A DNA stretch of 64,000 nt from Methanobacteriaceae archaeon (GTDB lineage: Archaea; Methanobacteriota; Methanobacteria; Methanobacteriales; Methanobacteriaceae): NCBI GenBank assembly GCA_013403005.1, contig JACBOA010000001.1:124001-188000 (forward strand). Reading direction: 5' to 3'. Shown here piece by piece: positions 39,171 through 49,014 of the stretch. Position 1 is the first letter of the stretch. Each line of letters begins with the position of its first letter. The notes under the pieces were generated by a model, which had not been told where the DNA came from, made no database searches, and saw nothing but the letters and a program-made list of their open reading frames with translations. The translations under genes were made by a program, and so were the position numbers.

Positions 39171-39519
39171 TAAAAAGATTCGTGGGGAACTAAATAAAAA
39201 AAGCTGCCAGATGTAATATTAAGGATTCATAATTGTCAATTTTTGATCAAACAATTACCAGCATATTTTCCTTCAACCAATATTGTCAATTCATTTTTTT
39301 CTTTATCTTTCTGAGATTTTTCAGTTTTGCATCTTTGTTAACTGGCTTTAAAAAGCCTGATTTTCCATAAGGCTCCAGTTCATCGCACTCCCATCATCAG
39401 GCATATTTCATCTTCTGTGCACAGGTCAATATTAATAAAACTTGATCTAAAACCTTCTCTGCATCATTTCACCTTAAATTCACCATAACCCCTAAACATC
39501 ATAGCATCCGAGTTGTAAT
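39171..39519. other. Intergenic region between convergent genes
   Basis: 349 bases between the convergent TMEM175-like and phosphatidyltransferase genes, with T-rich stretches that could end both transcripts. No gene seen. Confidence 0.5.
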
Positions 39520-40029
39520 CTAATTTCTTAAATTTAAAATGAAAAGACGAAAAAACCTGCTTATAATTGACGTAATACACACAACAATAAGAATTGCTAA
39601 CAAAATTTCTCTTATTAGGTTTAAAGGGAATAATAGAGAAAATAAGATCATAAACATAAGATATGCGCCTAAATACTTGCCAATCGGGTCGTAAACTGGT
39701 TTTTTAAGACTGGATGTTCCAATAAAAATAAGGAACATGGTGATGATCAACATGACAATAAGGGGGTCATACCAGCTTTTAAGGACAAATGCCACAAAAC
39801 TTGCAATTATCATTATAAAGTCAATGATCACATCTAGATAAGCTCCTTTATCTGAGGCTGCATCCAGCTTTCTTGCCAGATAACCATCGAGGAAGTCTGT
39901 AAACCCTGCAAAAATTAGTAACACTGCTGATAAAATGTATTCATCAGCTAGAATGGTGTAAAAAATCACAGGTGCAATGAACAATCTTATCAGGGTAATT
40001 GAAGATGGAATTTGGGATTTTTTAAGCAT
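39520..40029 (-). CDS. CDP-alcohol phosphatidyltransferase
   Basis: 169 residues, multi-pass membrane enzyme of the CDP-alcohol phosphatidyltransferase family. The full active-site motif DGxxARx8Gx3Dx3D is present as DGYLARKLDAASDKGAYLDVIID (about residues 48-70). In archaea such enzymes move an alcohol head group onto CDP-archaeol to form phospholipids; which alcohol cannot be told. It is somewhat short for the family. Start ATG 40029. Confidence 0.9.
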   Translation of the reverse strand: MLKKSQIPSSITLIRLFIAPVIFYTILADEYILSAVLLIFAGFTDFLDGYLARKLDAASDKGAYLDVIIDFIMIIASFVAFVLKSWYDPLIVMLIITMFLIFIGTSSLKKPVYDPIGKYLGAYLMFMILFSLLFPLNLIREILLAILIVVCITSIISRFFRLFILNLRN

Positions 40030-40155
40030 ATTGGCTCCAAAAAAATAAAAAAAATGTGGGGATTTTGTCCATCATAGAAAATTGCTGAATAAATAATCTC
40101 ATTTATTTTTAATTCGTTCTATTTTCAGCATTTTATTAACTCTTTATTTGTTCTT

Positions 40156-40722
40156 TTATGCAGTGATGGTGTTTACGAAAGCAATGATTTTATCATTGTC
40201 ATTTTTTACTATTTTCATCAGGGCATTTATGCTAAGAGTACTGTTTTCAGGAAGGGGAGCAGCTTCTTTAAGGAGCAAGTTATAGTCATTGGCACTGTCT
40301 GGGTCCTGACCAGTGACGAAAACACCTATTCTGGTCCCAGGGGTTAGATTCAAGTTTTTTAAATATTCCTGAACTGAACTGGCTACTTTACCAGCGTAAA
40401 CCGGACCACCCACTATTACTAGGCGGTAGTTTGATGTATTAGTTGCCTTAGAATTCCGAATACCTACTAAATCTACCCTGAATCCTTTAGATTGCAGGGT
40501 ACTGGCAATTATATTGGCTGCATTGGTAGATGCCCCGCTGAGTCCTGGGTCGTAAACAACCAGGGCGTTTCCCACAGCCGTGCCATTGGGTTCTAGTGTC
40601 TGAGAACCAGTAGCAGTGTAACTGGCCACATCAAATATAATAGCACCCATAAAAGCGAATATGGCAACTATTATTAGGATTAGACCTATACCCACGGTTT
40701 TTAATAGATTTTTGATCTTCAT
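40156..40722 (-). CDS. Membrane-anchored flavodoxin-like protein
   Basis: 188 residues. An N-terminal membrane anchor (about 8-35) is followed by a flavodoxin-like domain: ALVVYDPGLSGASTNAANIIASTL (phosphate loop region), YRLVIVGGPVYAGKVASSVQEYL and GVFVTGQDPDSANDY. The FMN phosphate loop is altered from the usual T/SxTGxT, so cofactor binding is uncertain. It follows a soluble flavodoxin-like gene by 32 bases and is probably in its operon. Confidence 0.82.
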   Translation of the reverse strand: MKIKNLLKTVGIGLILIIVAIFAFMGAIIFDVASYTATGSQTLEPNGTAVGNALVVYDPGLSGASTNAANIIASTLQSKGFRVDLVGIRNSKATNTSNYRLVIVGGPVYAGKVASSVQEYLKNLNLTPGTRIGVFVTGQDPDSANDYNLLLKEAAPLPENSTLSINALMKIVKNDNDKIIAFVNTITA

Positions 40723-40754
40723 ATTCTTAAGTACCTTTCAATCATTATTTCATA

Positions 40755-41297
40755 TTAATCTTTTAGCATACTGGCCAGACTACGGGCCCATGCCCTTATA
40801 CCCTCCCAGTCACGGTAATCATGGCGTTTAGTAGTATCCAATCCCTTCTTTTCCAGATCTTTTTTAATAAATCTGTTGGTGAGGTTGTAGACAATTCCGT
40901 GTTTGGCATCAGGGTCATAAACGCTTCCAAAGAGTCCAGTAGCTACAGGGGGGTTTATCAGGTTCTTGGCAGCAACTTCATCCAAATATTTCTCCTGTCC
41001 TTCTGCCCTGCTCTTCTCCTCATTGGCTGCACCACAGGAGACAAATAAAGCGACTTTTCTGTCAGCCAGTATTTCTTTATTGTTTCGAAGAAATTTAAGC
41101 GCTTTTTTTGTCCATTTACCCATTTTTATACCGCTCCCTGCTACCACCAGGTCGTAAGGGGAAACATCACAACTCTTTATTTTCCGGGCATCTACTAAAT
41201 CAACTTCAATTCCTTCTTCTTTAATAACACGGGCAATCTCTTCAGCTATTTCCGCGGCAGTGCCGTATCTGGTTCCATAAACAACTAATGCTTTCAT
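40755..41297 (-). CDS. Flavodoxin-domain protein (HemG-like)
   Basis: 180 residues from ATG 41297, chosen because GTGAT lies six bases upstream; an in-frame GTG at 41306 is the alternative. FMN-binding loop YGTRYGTAAEIAEEIA is at the N-terminus, then YDLVVAGSGIKMGKWTKKALKFL and ALFVSCGAA, then a C-terminal DYRDWEGIRAWARSL. This is the flavodoxin_5/protoporphyrinogen-oxidase-like pattern. It probably acts in electron transfer, not necessarily haem synthesis. First gene of a two-gene flavodoxin unit. Confidence 0.87.
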   Translation of the reverse strand: MKALVVYGTRYGTAAEIAEEIARVIKEEGIEVDLVDARKIKSCDVSPYDLVVAGSGIKMGKWTKKALKFLRNNKEILADRKVALFVSCGAANEEKSRAEGQEKYLDEVAAKNLINPPVATGLFGSVYDPDAKHGIVYNLTNRFIKKDLEKKGLDTTKRHDYRDWEGIRAWARSLASMLKD

Positions 41298-41398
41298 ATT
41301 TATCACAAAACTCCAAATTAATTTATTAAACTTCTATACTTTTATATTATTTAGCAAAATCTTTAAAAGACAAAACATTTTTAGGGATTGATATAATT

Positions 41399-41899
41399 TC
41401 AACGTGTCTTCCTGGCTTTTTCGTACAAATCAAGGGATGATTTTTCGAGTTTACCCATTATGTGAAATAATGATCTGATTTCTTCATTATTCAATGCTTC
41501 AAAATAGGTTTTAATAGTTTTCATATCTTCCGGGGATCTTTTTTCCCAGTAGTTTTGGCATTTTCTGGTTACTTTCAAACGAAGTATGCGTCGGTTTTCA
41601 CTATCACGTTCTATTTTTACAAAACCACGTGCTTCCAGACGGCTGGCCAGTTGTTTCACATTCTGATGGGTGGTGCTCATGGCATCAGCCATTTCCTGCA
41701 TGGAAGGGGGGCTTTGGAAGGCATTGGCCAGTACTATCATCATCAACCACTGTTTGGTGGTAATCTGGTCCTTGGCCATTTCCCGGCCAATGACATAGCT
41801 CCAACGCTGCTCTACCAGGAACAGAACCACCAGGATGTATTTTTCCATGTCCAGTCTTTCCGCATCAAATTCTGCTTTAATACTGTCTGAATCTTTCAT
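41399..41899 (-). CDS. MarR family transcriptional regulator
   Basis: 166 residues from ATG 41899 (in-frame GTG 41917 is possible). Winged helix: ITTKQWLMMIVLANAFQSPPSMQEMADAMSTTHQNVKQLASRLEARGFVKIERDSENRRILRLKVT, spread over about residues 45-110, with the wing RDSENRR. It lies directly after the membrane protein gene 41923-42768 on the same strand. That operon begins below two perfect palindromes, the likely MarR binding sites. The ligand is unknown. Confidence 0.92.
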   Translation of the reverse strand: MKDSDSIKAEFDAERLDMEKYILVVLFLVEQRWSYVIGREMAKDQITTKQWLMMIVLANAFQSPPSMQEMADAMSTTHQNVKQLASRLEARGFVKIERDSENRRILRLKVTRKCQNYWEKRSPEDMKTIKTYFEALNNEEIRSLFHIMGKLEKSSLDLYEKARKTR

Positions 41900-41922
41900 T
41901 ATTCTCAGCTCAATCACCTCAA

Positions 41923-42768
41923 TCAGCTCAAATTAGCATTCATAAGTAAGTGATCAGATTCTGCAACTTTTTTACAGGTTTTACTATAGAATGCCAAGGC
42001 AATAATTATTCCTCCTACAGTGGCCAATGTAAAGAACAGTACTTGCTCCCTGGAGATGCTCACCCCACTTTGGAACATGAAATAGATCATGGATAGAATG
42101 GCAGTTCCCAGTAACGACATCTTCACAATCATGATAGACATGAGTGCATATCCCCGGGGCCTATCTTTTAGAATAAGTACGCTGGAGATAAGAGCTGCTG
42201 GTACAAGAACACCAAGGTCTAAGGCTTGAATTACCATGGTGGTGTAACTTTCCAGTGAAGCTGGAGCAATTCCTGTTAGAATAGATTGGATTATCATACT
42301 GAGCCACATGAAGGCTAACATGGATGCCATGAATATGGTAAAGACCCCTGCAATTTTGGTGGTCATTCCAGGTCGAAAGCTATTTTTAACTGTTTCAACA
42401 TCCAGGGTTATCAGTCCGTAAACAAAGGTATACAGGGATAGGGAAAACAGAGCCACATAGACCAGGAATAAGTGGTTGTAGGACGCTGCAAATGACATGG
42501 ACATGTAGGTGTACAGGAAGTAGAATATTGTTCCCATCCATAATAGCTGACCTCTAACTGAGTCCCTGAATATAAGAAACAGGGATACAAGAAGTATGGG
42601 CACACATAACAGGAGTGTGATGAGATCCTGGCCCATCATCTGGGCAGTAATGGAAACCGTGTCATTGTTGTACAAGTTTTCCCAGAATAAGCCGGATAAG
42701 GTGGCTATCACCGCCAGAATCGCGATGATTACTGGGTTAATATACATTATTTTTAGGTTCATTTTCAT
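41923..42768 (-). CDS. MarR-linked multi-pass membrane protein
   Basis: 281 residues with about eight hydrophobic helices and few charges. No transport or catalytic motif was recognised. The N-terminal KMNLKIMYINPVIIAILAVI and the C-terminal tail KTCKKVAESDHLL flank the membrane part. It is the first gene of a two-gene unit with the MarR regulator (gap of 5-23 bases), so it is probably the regulated function, perhaps a stress or efflux-related membrane protein. Start ATG 42768. Confidence 0.75.
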   Translation of the reverse strand: MKMNLKIMYINPVIIAILAVIATLSGLFWENLYNNDTVSITAQMMGQDLITLLLCVPILLVSLFLIFRDSVRGQLLWMGTIFYFLYTYMSMSFAASYNHLFLVYVALFSLSLYTFVYGLITLDVETVKNSFRPGMTTKIAGVFTIFMASMLAFMWLSMIIQSILTGIAPASLESYTTMVIQALDLGVLVPAALISSVLILKDRPRGYALMSIMIVKMSLLGTAILSMIYFMFQSGVSISREQVLFFTLATVGGIIIALAFYSKTCKKVAESDHLLMNANLS

Positions 42769-42780
42769 TCACCGCAAACA

Positions 42781-42814
42781 TGTAATATATTACATATATT
42801 GGTAATATATTACC
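42781..42814. promoter_or_regulatory. Two perfect 14-bp palindromes, likely MarR operators
   Basis: TGTAATATATTACA (42781-42794) and GGTAATATATTACC (42801-42814) are each perfect palindromes with a common 12-bp core and 20-bp centre spacing, that is, the same DNA face. They lie 13-46 bases before the start of the MarR-linked membrane gene, over the expected promoter. Confidence 0.75.
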
Positions 42815-42883
42815 TGATATGTAAACTAATATATAAACTTTTTTATTGGGGGTGTAAAGTTATTGGGGGGATGTTGAGAGATA

Positions 42884-42926
42884 TTCGCAAAAAAATCTAT
42901 GATGAAATTTGTCTTTGTTTTGCGAA
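42884..42926. repeat. Inverted repeat, 9-bp perfect arms
   Basis: TTCGCAAAA (42884-42892) and TTTTGCGAA (42918-42926) with a 25-base spacer, downstream of the CPBP-RDD gene. Possible 3' hairpin. Confidence 0.4.
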
Positions 42927-43076
42927 ATAACAATAATAAACCAATTAGAAATTTTGATGAAAGTCCAAAACCCATACTTTACAGTCCATACGTTACAGTG
43001 GTTTTTTTCCAAAAACTTAAAAATAAATAATATTTAGGGTTATATTTGTGATTTATAAGATTATAAAACACCAAAT

Positions 43077-44525
43077 TCATTTCTTCTGAACCACTAAAGT
43101 ACCAGCCACCAAATCTCCAATTCTCTGTTTTTTGGGAGACTTGGAACTAAATATTATGGCTAATAGTCCAGGTAGAGGGTAGGGGATCAGGTCTACAATC
43201 AATAATAGATTTCGTAGGATACTTTGCCGAAAACTAATTTGTTTATGGTCCCTATCATTCACTACTCTGATATTCATAATTTTTGCACCGATTGTTTGCC
43301 CATATTTTTCGAATATAATGAAATAAGTGAAGGATAGAATGATACATAAAGCTATCCAGACACCAGCTAACATTTCAGCGTTTGATATTTCCTGATTGCC
43401 AACCAAGTGGACTGATACTATTCCAATCAATAAAAATACCCATAAAAATAACAGAAATATAATATCAATTAAAAATGCAACGATCTTTATGAAAGTTGAA
43501 GCATAATTCAATGAAATTTTTTCACCACACTGACTACAAAAAACAGCTATACCCGGATTTTCAGCCTTACAATTAGCACATAATAAATGATTTTGTCTGT
43601 ATATTCCATCTCTTTCAGACCTTTTTTTGAATAGTGATTCTAGTTTATCCCAATTATTCCTAAATACAATAAATAGGAGGATTGGAAACAGAATAAAGGA
43701 TGGAATGATCATTGCAGACTCTGTTCCAATGCTAAATAAGGAAGGAAGGCCCTCCCAAAGTCCCGTGCTGTTAATTATTGTGGTTAAGAATATATTATTA
43801 GCAATATGTACGCCCATGGCAGTTTCCAGGCTTTTTTCTCCTATAGTTATGATTCCCAGTGTCATTGCGAAAATGAACATGTTAATCACCACTCCAATGC
43901 CAGTGGGGGTATCAGAACCATTAAAAAAATGTCCCACAGCGAAAATGGCAGAGGTTATAAGAAGGGGAATAACTGGTTTAGAAGTGAGAAGCCCTAAACC
44001 CTGCATCAAGTATCCTCTAAAAAAGATTTCTTCAAATGAGGCCTGTATTGAGTAAATGATTATGCTTAAAACTAAAAGGATGAAAAACGATGGATTAAAA
44101 GAAAATTTAAGAGATGAGGGGTAGATTAACACTTCAATTAATAGTGCAAGTCCCATGAGAACAAACCATAACCCTGCTCCTTTTAAAATTTTCATCCATT
44201 TAACTTTAAAAGCCGTGGTTATCAATATGATGAGCTTTTTTTTATGAATAAACCTGATGCATCCATAGAAAATTAAAAAAGAGAGAAAATAATACCCTCC
44301 AAAAAATAAGAATAAAATAAGGGGATTAATATTTTTTACCACTCCCTGTGCATTTATTCCTCCTTTCCACAGGTGCGGAAAAATTATAAATGGAATTGAA
44401 ATTACAATTATCAGAATTAGCGGCCCTAACCAGGAAATCAAACTGGTTAAGACATATCTCCACCAGTTATTTTTTCCATAATGTGCATTATCTAAAAATG
44501 TTTTCACTGGCATATTATCAGCCAC
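43077..44525 (-). CDS. CPBP protease - zinc ribbon - RDD fusion protein
   Basis: 482 residues in three parts. About 1-300: a CPBP (CAAX/abortive-infection type) intramembrane metalloprotease with EEIFFRGYL, FAVGHFFNG and HIANNIF as its metal and catalytic motifs. About 316-338: a zinc ribbon CANCKAENPGIAVFCSQCGEK. About 345-482: an RDD membrane domain ending RIGDLVAGTLVVQKK. The fusion suggests a membrane protease with a cytoplasmic sensor and an attached transport-like domain. Substrate unknown. It is divergent from the small membrane gene at 44671. Confidence 0.9.
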   Translation of the reverse strand: MADNMPVKTFLDNAHYGKNNWWRYVLTSLISWLGPLILIIVISIPFIIFPHLWKGGINAQGVVKNINPLILFLFFGGYYFLSFLIFYGCIRFIHKKKLIILITTAFKVKWMKILKGAGLWFVLMGLALLIEVLIYPSSLKFSFNPSFFILLVLSIIIYSIQASFEEIFFRGYLMQGLGLLTSKPVIPLLITSAIFAVGHFFNGSDTPTGIGVVINMFIFAMTLGIITIGEKSLETAMGVHIANNIFLTTIINSTGLWEGLPSLFSIGTESAMIIPSFILFPILLFIVFRNNWDKLESLFKKRSERDGIYRQNHLLCANCKAENPGIAVFCSQCGEKISLNYASTFIKIVAFLIDIIFLLFLWVFLLIGIVSVHLVGNQEISNAEMLAGVWIALCIILSFTYFIIFEKYGQTIGAKIMNIRVVNDRDHKQISFRQSILRNLLLIVDLIPYPLPGLLAIIFSSKSPKKQRIGDLVAGTLVVQKK

Positions 44526-44670
44526 ATTAGGAGGTCAACATCAAAAACATCATAGCAAAAAAATTTACAATTCAAATGAACAATGAATTGGGTTACTATT
44601 AATCCTTTAATTCTGCATTTATGTTTAGATTTATTACAGTTATTAAACAGATTATATATAGGTGATGAAA

Positions 44671-45111
44671 GTGCAGCAACTGCCATTAACCTCACAGTTA
44701 ACACTTTACATTTTACTGGTTTTAATTGGTTTTTTTGCAGTAGTGATCTGGTATGGCCAGTACCGGGTTCTGAAAGGTAAAGGCTATGATAATCCTGACG
44801 GTTCCAGAGATGACTGGCATGAGCAAAAAACTCATTATGGAATTGCCTTTGCTGATTTGACTGTAGCATGCCCGGCAACTATTGCTGGGATTATTCTTCT
44901 ACTAATCAACCCCAGATTGGGTTTTTACATTATCGCATTAACCAGTTTCTGGTTCCTGTGGGCCAATGTAATGACCACTGCAACCAGTTTAAGATTTGAA
45001 AAACCAAAAATAACCTTAATGTGGTTTGTGACTTTCCCATTGGGGGCTATTGTTGGGTTTGCCTATATAATGTGGACAATACTCAATTTTAATGCCATTT
45101 TTAGTCTATAA
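44671..45111 (+). CDS. Hypothetical membrane protein, 146 aa
   Basis: About 146 residues with four hydrophobic segments. The start is uncertain: GTG 44671 lies four bases after a GGTGAT site, with ATG 44665 and GTG 44662 also in frame. The loop YGQYRVLKGKGYDNPDGSRDDWHEQKTHYG is split over about residues 26-55; the rest is hydrophobic (LWANVMTTATSLRFEKPK). No family recognised. It is upstream of the broken CPBP gene on the same strand but with its own gap. Confidence 0.65.
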   Translation: MQQLPLTSQLTLYILLVLIGFFAVVIWYGQYRVLKGKGYDNPDGSRDDWHEQKTHYGIAFADLTVACPATIAGIILLLINPRLGFYIIALTSFWFLWANVMTTATSLRFEKPKITLMWFVTFPLGAIVGFAYIMWTILNFNAIFSL

Positions 45112-45300
45112 CTTGACCTATAAATCTGATAAATAACACTAAACGAGATTTATGGGTATCTATGAAATGAAAGTAATTCACTTTCACACTTTTTAGGAGT
45201 CGCTTGCATGTGCTGGATAAATACACATATCATATAAAAAATAGAATAGTCTATTGGAAAATATATATGGGAAAATTTTTTGTAATATAGGGGGGATTAA

Positions 45301-46196
45301 ATGGTTGATAATAAGGTTGTTTCAAAGGGACGTCCCTTTTCACTTAAAATTTATCTTTTAATAATTTTTGTTCTTTCCTGGCCATTTTTGATGGTGACTG
45401 CCTGGGCTGCAATTGTAAATAATGGAACATTTGCCCTTATTCTAGCTCTACTGGCATGGTAATGGTAACTGTGGGCACTTTCATTGCCGGTAGATATGTG
45501 TTCAAGGACGGTTTCAAGGATGTTGGATGGATTTGGGGTAAACCAATCCATTACATACTGTCTTTCGCTACCGCTTTCCTTTTATTTGGAATTCCCATGC
45601 TCATAAATATTTTCCAGGGATCAGCAGCTTTACTTCCAAATTTCACCTGGACACAATATATCTTGTTAATGGGAGGATACACCCTTGCAGTAATAGTACC
45701 TGCTTTTGGAGAAGAATTCGGTTTCAGAGGGTACCTCTTACCCCACCTATCACGCAGATACACCCCCAGGAAAGCTGTAATCATAAACAGTTTAATATGG
45801 TGGTTCTGGCATCAGCCGGTTGCAGTAGGTGGAGCAATTTTTGCCATGAACTTGTTAGGGGCAGATAGTTCTCTGATGCTTCTGGTTGTTATCTGGACCT
45901 TTTTAGATAGTTTCCTTAACTGTTTCTTTGATGGGCCTATTTTTTCATACATCTGGGCTAAGAGTAACATTATTGCAGTGGTAACCTTCTTCCACGCAGC
46001 CTATGATGGAGTTCGCAATTCATCGCTAATGGTAACTGGCACTTTCCCCTTATATGGTGTGTGGAATACTATATTCACTGTCCTTTTAGGGCTAATCCTG
46101 CTTTGGAAAGGCGACTGGAAATCATTAGAGAAATTCAGAACTCCAGATCAAGAAATTTCCATTGAAATTGCAGATGAGTCAGGGGGCATCCAATGA
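45301..46196 (+). pseudogene. CPBP-family intramembrane protease, frameshifted
   Basis: The 5' part (45301-45462) begins MVDNKVVSKGRPFSLKIYLL and stops at LALLAW. In the next frame the protein continues MVMVTVGTFIAGRYVFKDGF and includes the CPBP motifs EEFGFRGYLLPHL, FWHQPVAVGG and FFHAAYDGVRN. Adding one base at about 45451-45458 would join them into about 298 residues. All active-site motifs remain. Second CPBP gene within 2 kb. Real mutation or sequencing error. Confidence 0.85.
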
Positions 46197-46731
<535 letters not shown>

Positions 46732-46914
46732 ATAGTATATTCAATTAAGTGCAGGATGCATTAATATTTTTGGTTAATTCATCATAGCTTTATGAGAAAA
46801 ACTTATAATGATCGCCAATATTCACTTTAACAATTTTATTGGATTTTGATTGGGATTGAGTAATGCAGACGTTTGAAGGTTTAGAATGGAAGATGGGATT
46901 CTCCACCAGTAAAA

Positions 46915-46938
46915 CTTTATATATGTTCAATTGAACAT
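46915..46938 (+). promoter_or_regulatory. Promoter and 16-bp palindromic operator of metal ATPase
   Basis: A TATA box (CTTTATATA, 46915-46923) runs straight into the perfect palindrome ATGTTCAATTGAACAT (46923-46938), which lies between TATA and the expected start of transcription. The TGTTCA/TGAACA halves resemble ArsR/SmtB-type metal sensor sites. Binding there should block transcription until metal appears. No such regulator gene is adjacent. Confidence 0.65.
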
Positions 46939-47006
46939 CCATTCATGTAATTGGATATTTGTATCCATCAACTTTACTATATTCATAAAAAGAGGAATCA
47001 AAAAAA

Positions 47007-48968
47007 ATGCAAGAAAATGACCATCATCATCCTGAAGATGCAGATGCCCAAGTTACATGCAGCTGTTGTGGGGGAGACCTTTTCCAGGAAAAACCTCCAC
47101 TGTGGAAGCAGAAACCAATTGCAATCATCATTACCTCTCTTACTATATTTGCCATTGCCATCTATCTTGAGAGATTCCTTAACCAGGAAAACCTTGCTGA
47201 GTTGGCTTTCCTGGCAGTGGTGGCAGTGTCTGGTTTCAATATTGTTAAAGGCGCTTTCAAAGGACTCTTAAATCTTCATTTCAACATGAGCCTCCTTATA
47301 ACCATTGCAGCCACCGGAGCATTTCTCATAGGGCATGGTGAAGAGGGTGCGGCTGTCATGTTCCTTTTCTATGTTGCCGAATTTTTGGAAGACTATGCCA
47401 GTGAAAGGGCCCGTAGATCCATAGCAGCCCTCCTTAAACTGGCACCGGAAACTGCATGTGTAATTCGAAAAGGAAAGGAACTGGAAGTCCATGTCCATAG
47501 TGTGCAGGTGGATGAAAAAGTTGTGGTTCGCCCTGGTGACAAGATACCACTGGATGGTCTGGTGGTGAAAGGATCATCTGCCGTGGATCAGTCTCCCCTA
47601 ACCGGGGAAAGTATTCCAGTCACCAAAAAGGAGGGGGATGAGGTTTTTGCTGGTACTATTAACACGGAAGGTTACCTGGAGGTGCAGGTAACGCGCAAGT
47701 CAGATGAAACTATCATATCCAAAATAATAGAACTGGTTCGAAAGTCAAAAGATAAAAAATCAAAAACCGAAGCATTTATCAATGAATTCGCAAGCTACTA
47801 CACTCCTGCAGTCATCATACTAGCCATTTCAGTGGCCATCATTCCCCCTTTCCTGTTTGGAATGTCACTGGAGGATTGGTTCTACCGAGCCCTGGTTCTC
47901 CTGGTGGTGTCCTGCCCCTGCGCCCTGGCAATATCAACCCCTGTTTCAATGGTTTCTGGGATTACATCAGCCACCAGAAACGGTGTTCTAATCAAAGGCG
48001 GAGAATACGTGGAAGAAATGAAGAATGTGAAAGCTGTTGTGTTTGATAAGACTGGAACATTAACCGAAGGCAGCTTAGAAGTTACAGATGTATTGCCTCT
48101 TAATGGTAATTCAGGAGATGTTTTAAAGATATCTGCTTCTCTGGAGTCACATTCCAAACATCCCCTGGCCAAAGCCATACTTAAAAAAGCCAAGGAGGAA
48201 AAAGTGGAATTTGAAGAAGTAAGCGGCTTCAAATCCATTACTGGTGCTGGTTTGAAGGGTGAAATCAATGGAAAAATATTCTACGCAGGTAATAAAAGCC
48301 TCTTTGAGGGAATGCGTAATCTGAATAATGAAGATATCTCCCTGAAGATTAAGGAATTTGAAAAAGATGGTAAAACAACGGTTTTGGTAGGAAATGAGGA
48401 AAAGATTATAGGTTTAATAGTATTGATGGACCGAATAAGAGGTGATGCAGCTAAAACAGTGAAATACCTCAAAGATAATGGGATCCGGACTGTCATGCTG
48501 ACTGGTGATAATCAGGGCACAGCCAGTGCGGTAGCCTCCCGGTTAGGATTAGATGAATGCTATCACAGTCTTCTCCCTGAGGATAAGGTGAAAAAAATTG
48601 ATGAACTTCTGCAAATCCATGGTAATGTAGCCATGGTGGGAGATGGTGTTAATGATGCGCCAGCACTGGCAAGAGCCAATATAGGAATTGCTATGGGGGC
48701 TGCAGGTTCTGATGTGGCAATCGAAACTGCTGATGTTGCTCTGATGCATGACGACCTTTCTAAACTGGAATATCTGCTTAAACTGAGTAAGAAGACAATG
48801 AGAGTTGTTCAGGAGAACGTGGCACTCTCCATAATAGTTAAGAGTTCTTTTGCTTTCCTGGCAGTATTGGGATTTATCACTCTATGGATGGCAGTGGGTA
48901 TTGGGGACATGGGTCTCAGCCTAGCAGTCATACTCAATGCCATCAGGATAGTAAGTAAAGGCTTCTAA
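47007..48968 (+). CDS. Heavy-metal translocating P-type ATPase
   Basis: 653 residues, P1B-type ATPase. The N-terminus has MQENDHHHPEDADAQ and CSCCGG, a short metal-binding tail instead of a full HMA domain. Then come membrane helices, the actuator TGES, the transmembrane metal site SCPCALAIS (about residue 302), phosphorylation site DKTGTLTEG (about 346), the SHSKHPLAKA His-Pro motif and GDGVNDAPALARA. The CPC motif and His/Cys tail suggest Zn/Cd/Pb or Cu export; Zn/Cd is more likely. Controlled by a palindromic operator at 46923. Confidence 0.93.
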   Translation: MQENDHHHPEDADAQVTCSCCGGDLFQEKPPLWKQKPIAIIITSLTIFAIAIYLERFLNQENLAELAFLAVVAVSGFNIVKGAFKGLLNLHFNMSLLITIAATGAFLIGHGEEGAAVMFLFYVAEFLEDYASERARRSIAALLKLAPETACVIRKGKELEVHVHSVQVDEKVVVRPGDKIPLDGLVVKGSSAVDQSPLTGESIPVTKKEGDEVFAGTINTEGYLEVQVTRKSDETIISKIIELVRKSKDKKSKTEAFINEFASYYTPAVIILAISVAIIPPFLFGMSLEDWFYRALVLLVVSCPCALAISTPVSMVSGITSATRNGVLIKGGEYVEEMKNVKAVVFDKTGTLTEGSLEVTDVLPLNGNSGDVLKISASLESHSKHPLAKAILKKAKEEKVEFEEVSGFKSITGAGLKGEINGKIFYAGNKSLFEGMRNLNNEDISLKIKEFEKDGKTTVLVGNEEKIIGLIVLMDRIRGDAAKTVKYLKDNGIRTVMLTGDNQGTASAVASRLGLDECYHSLLPEDKVKKIDELLQIHGNVAMVGDGVNDAPALARANIGIAMGAAGSDVAIETADVALMHDDLSKLEYLLKLSKKTMRVVQENVALSIIVKSSFAFLAVLGFITLWMAVGIGDMGLSLAVILNAIRIVSKGF

Positions 48969-49014
48969 TTTTTAATAAATTATTAAATAAAAAGCCTGAA
49001 TAAATTAAAAACCC

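Larger units (their letters stand above)
42769..43076. other. Intergenic region with operators and a hairpin
   Basis: 308 bases. It holds the two MarR-type palindromes (42781-42814), a 9-bp inverted repeat (42884-42926), and T-rich DNA on the minus strand after the CPBP gene that may end its transcript. A 19-residue frame from 42871 is not credible. Confidence 0.6.
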
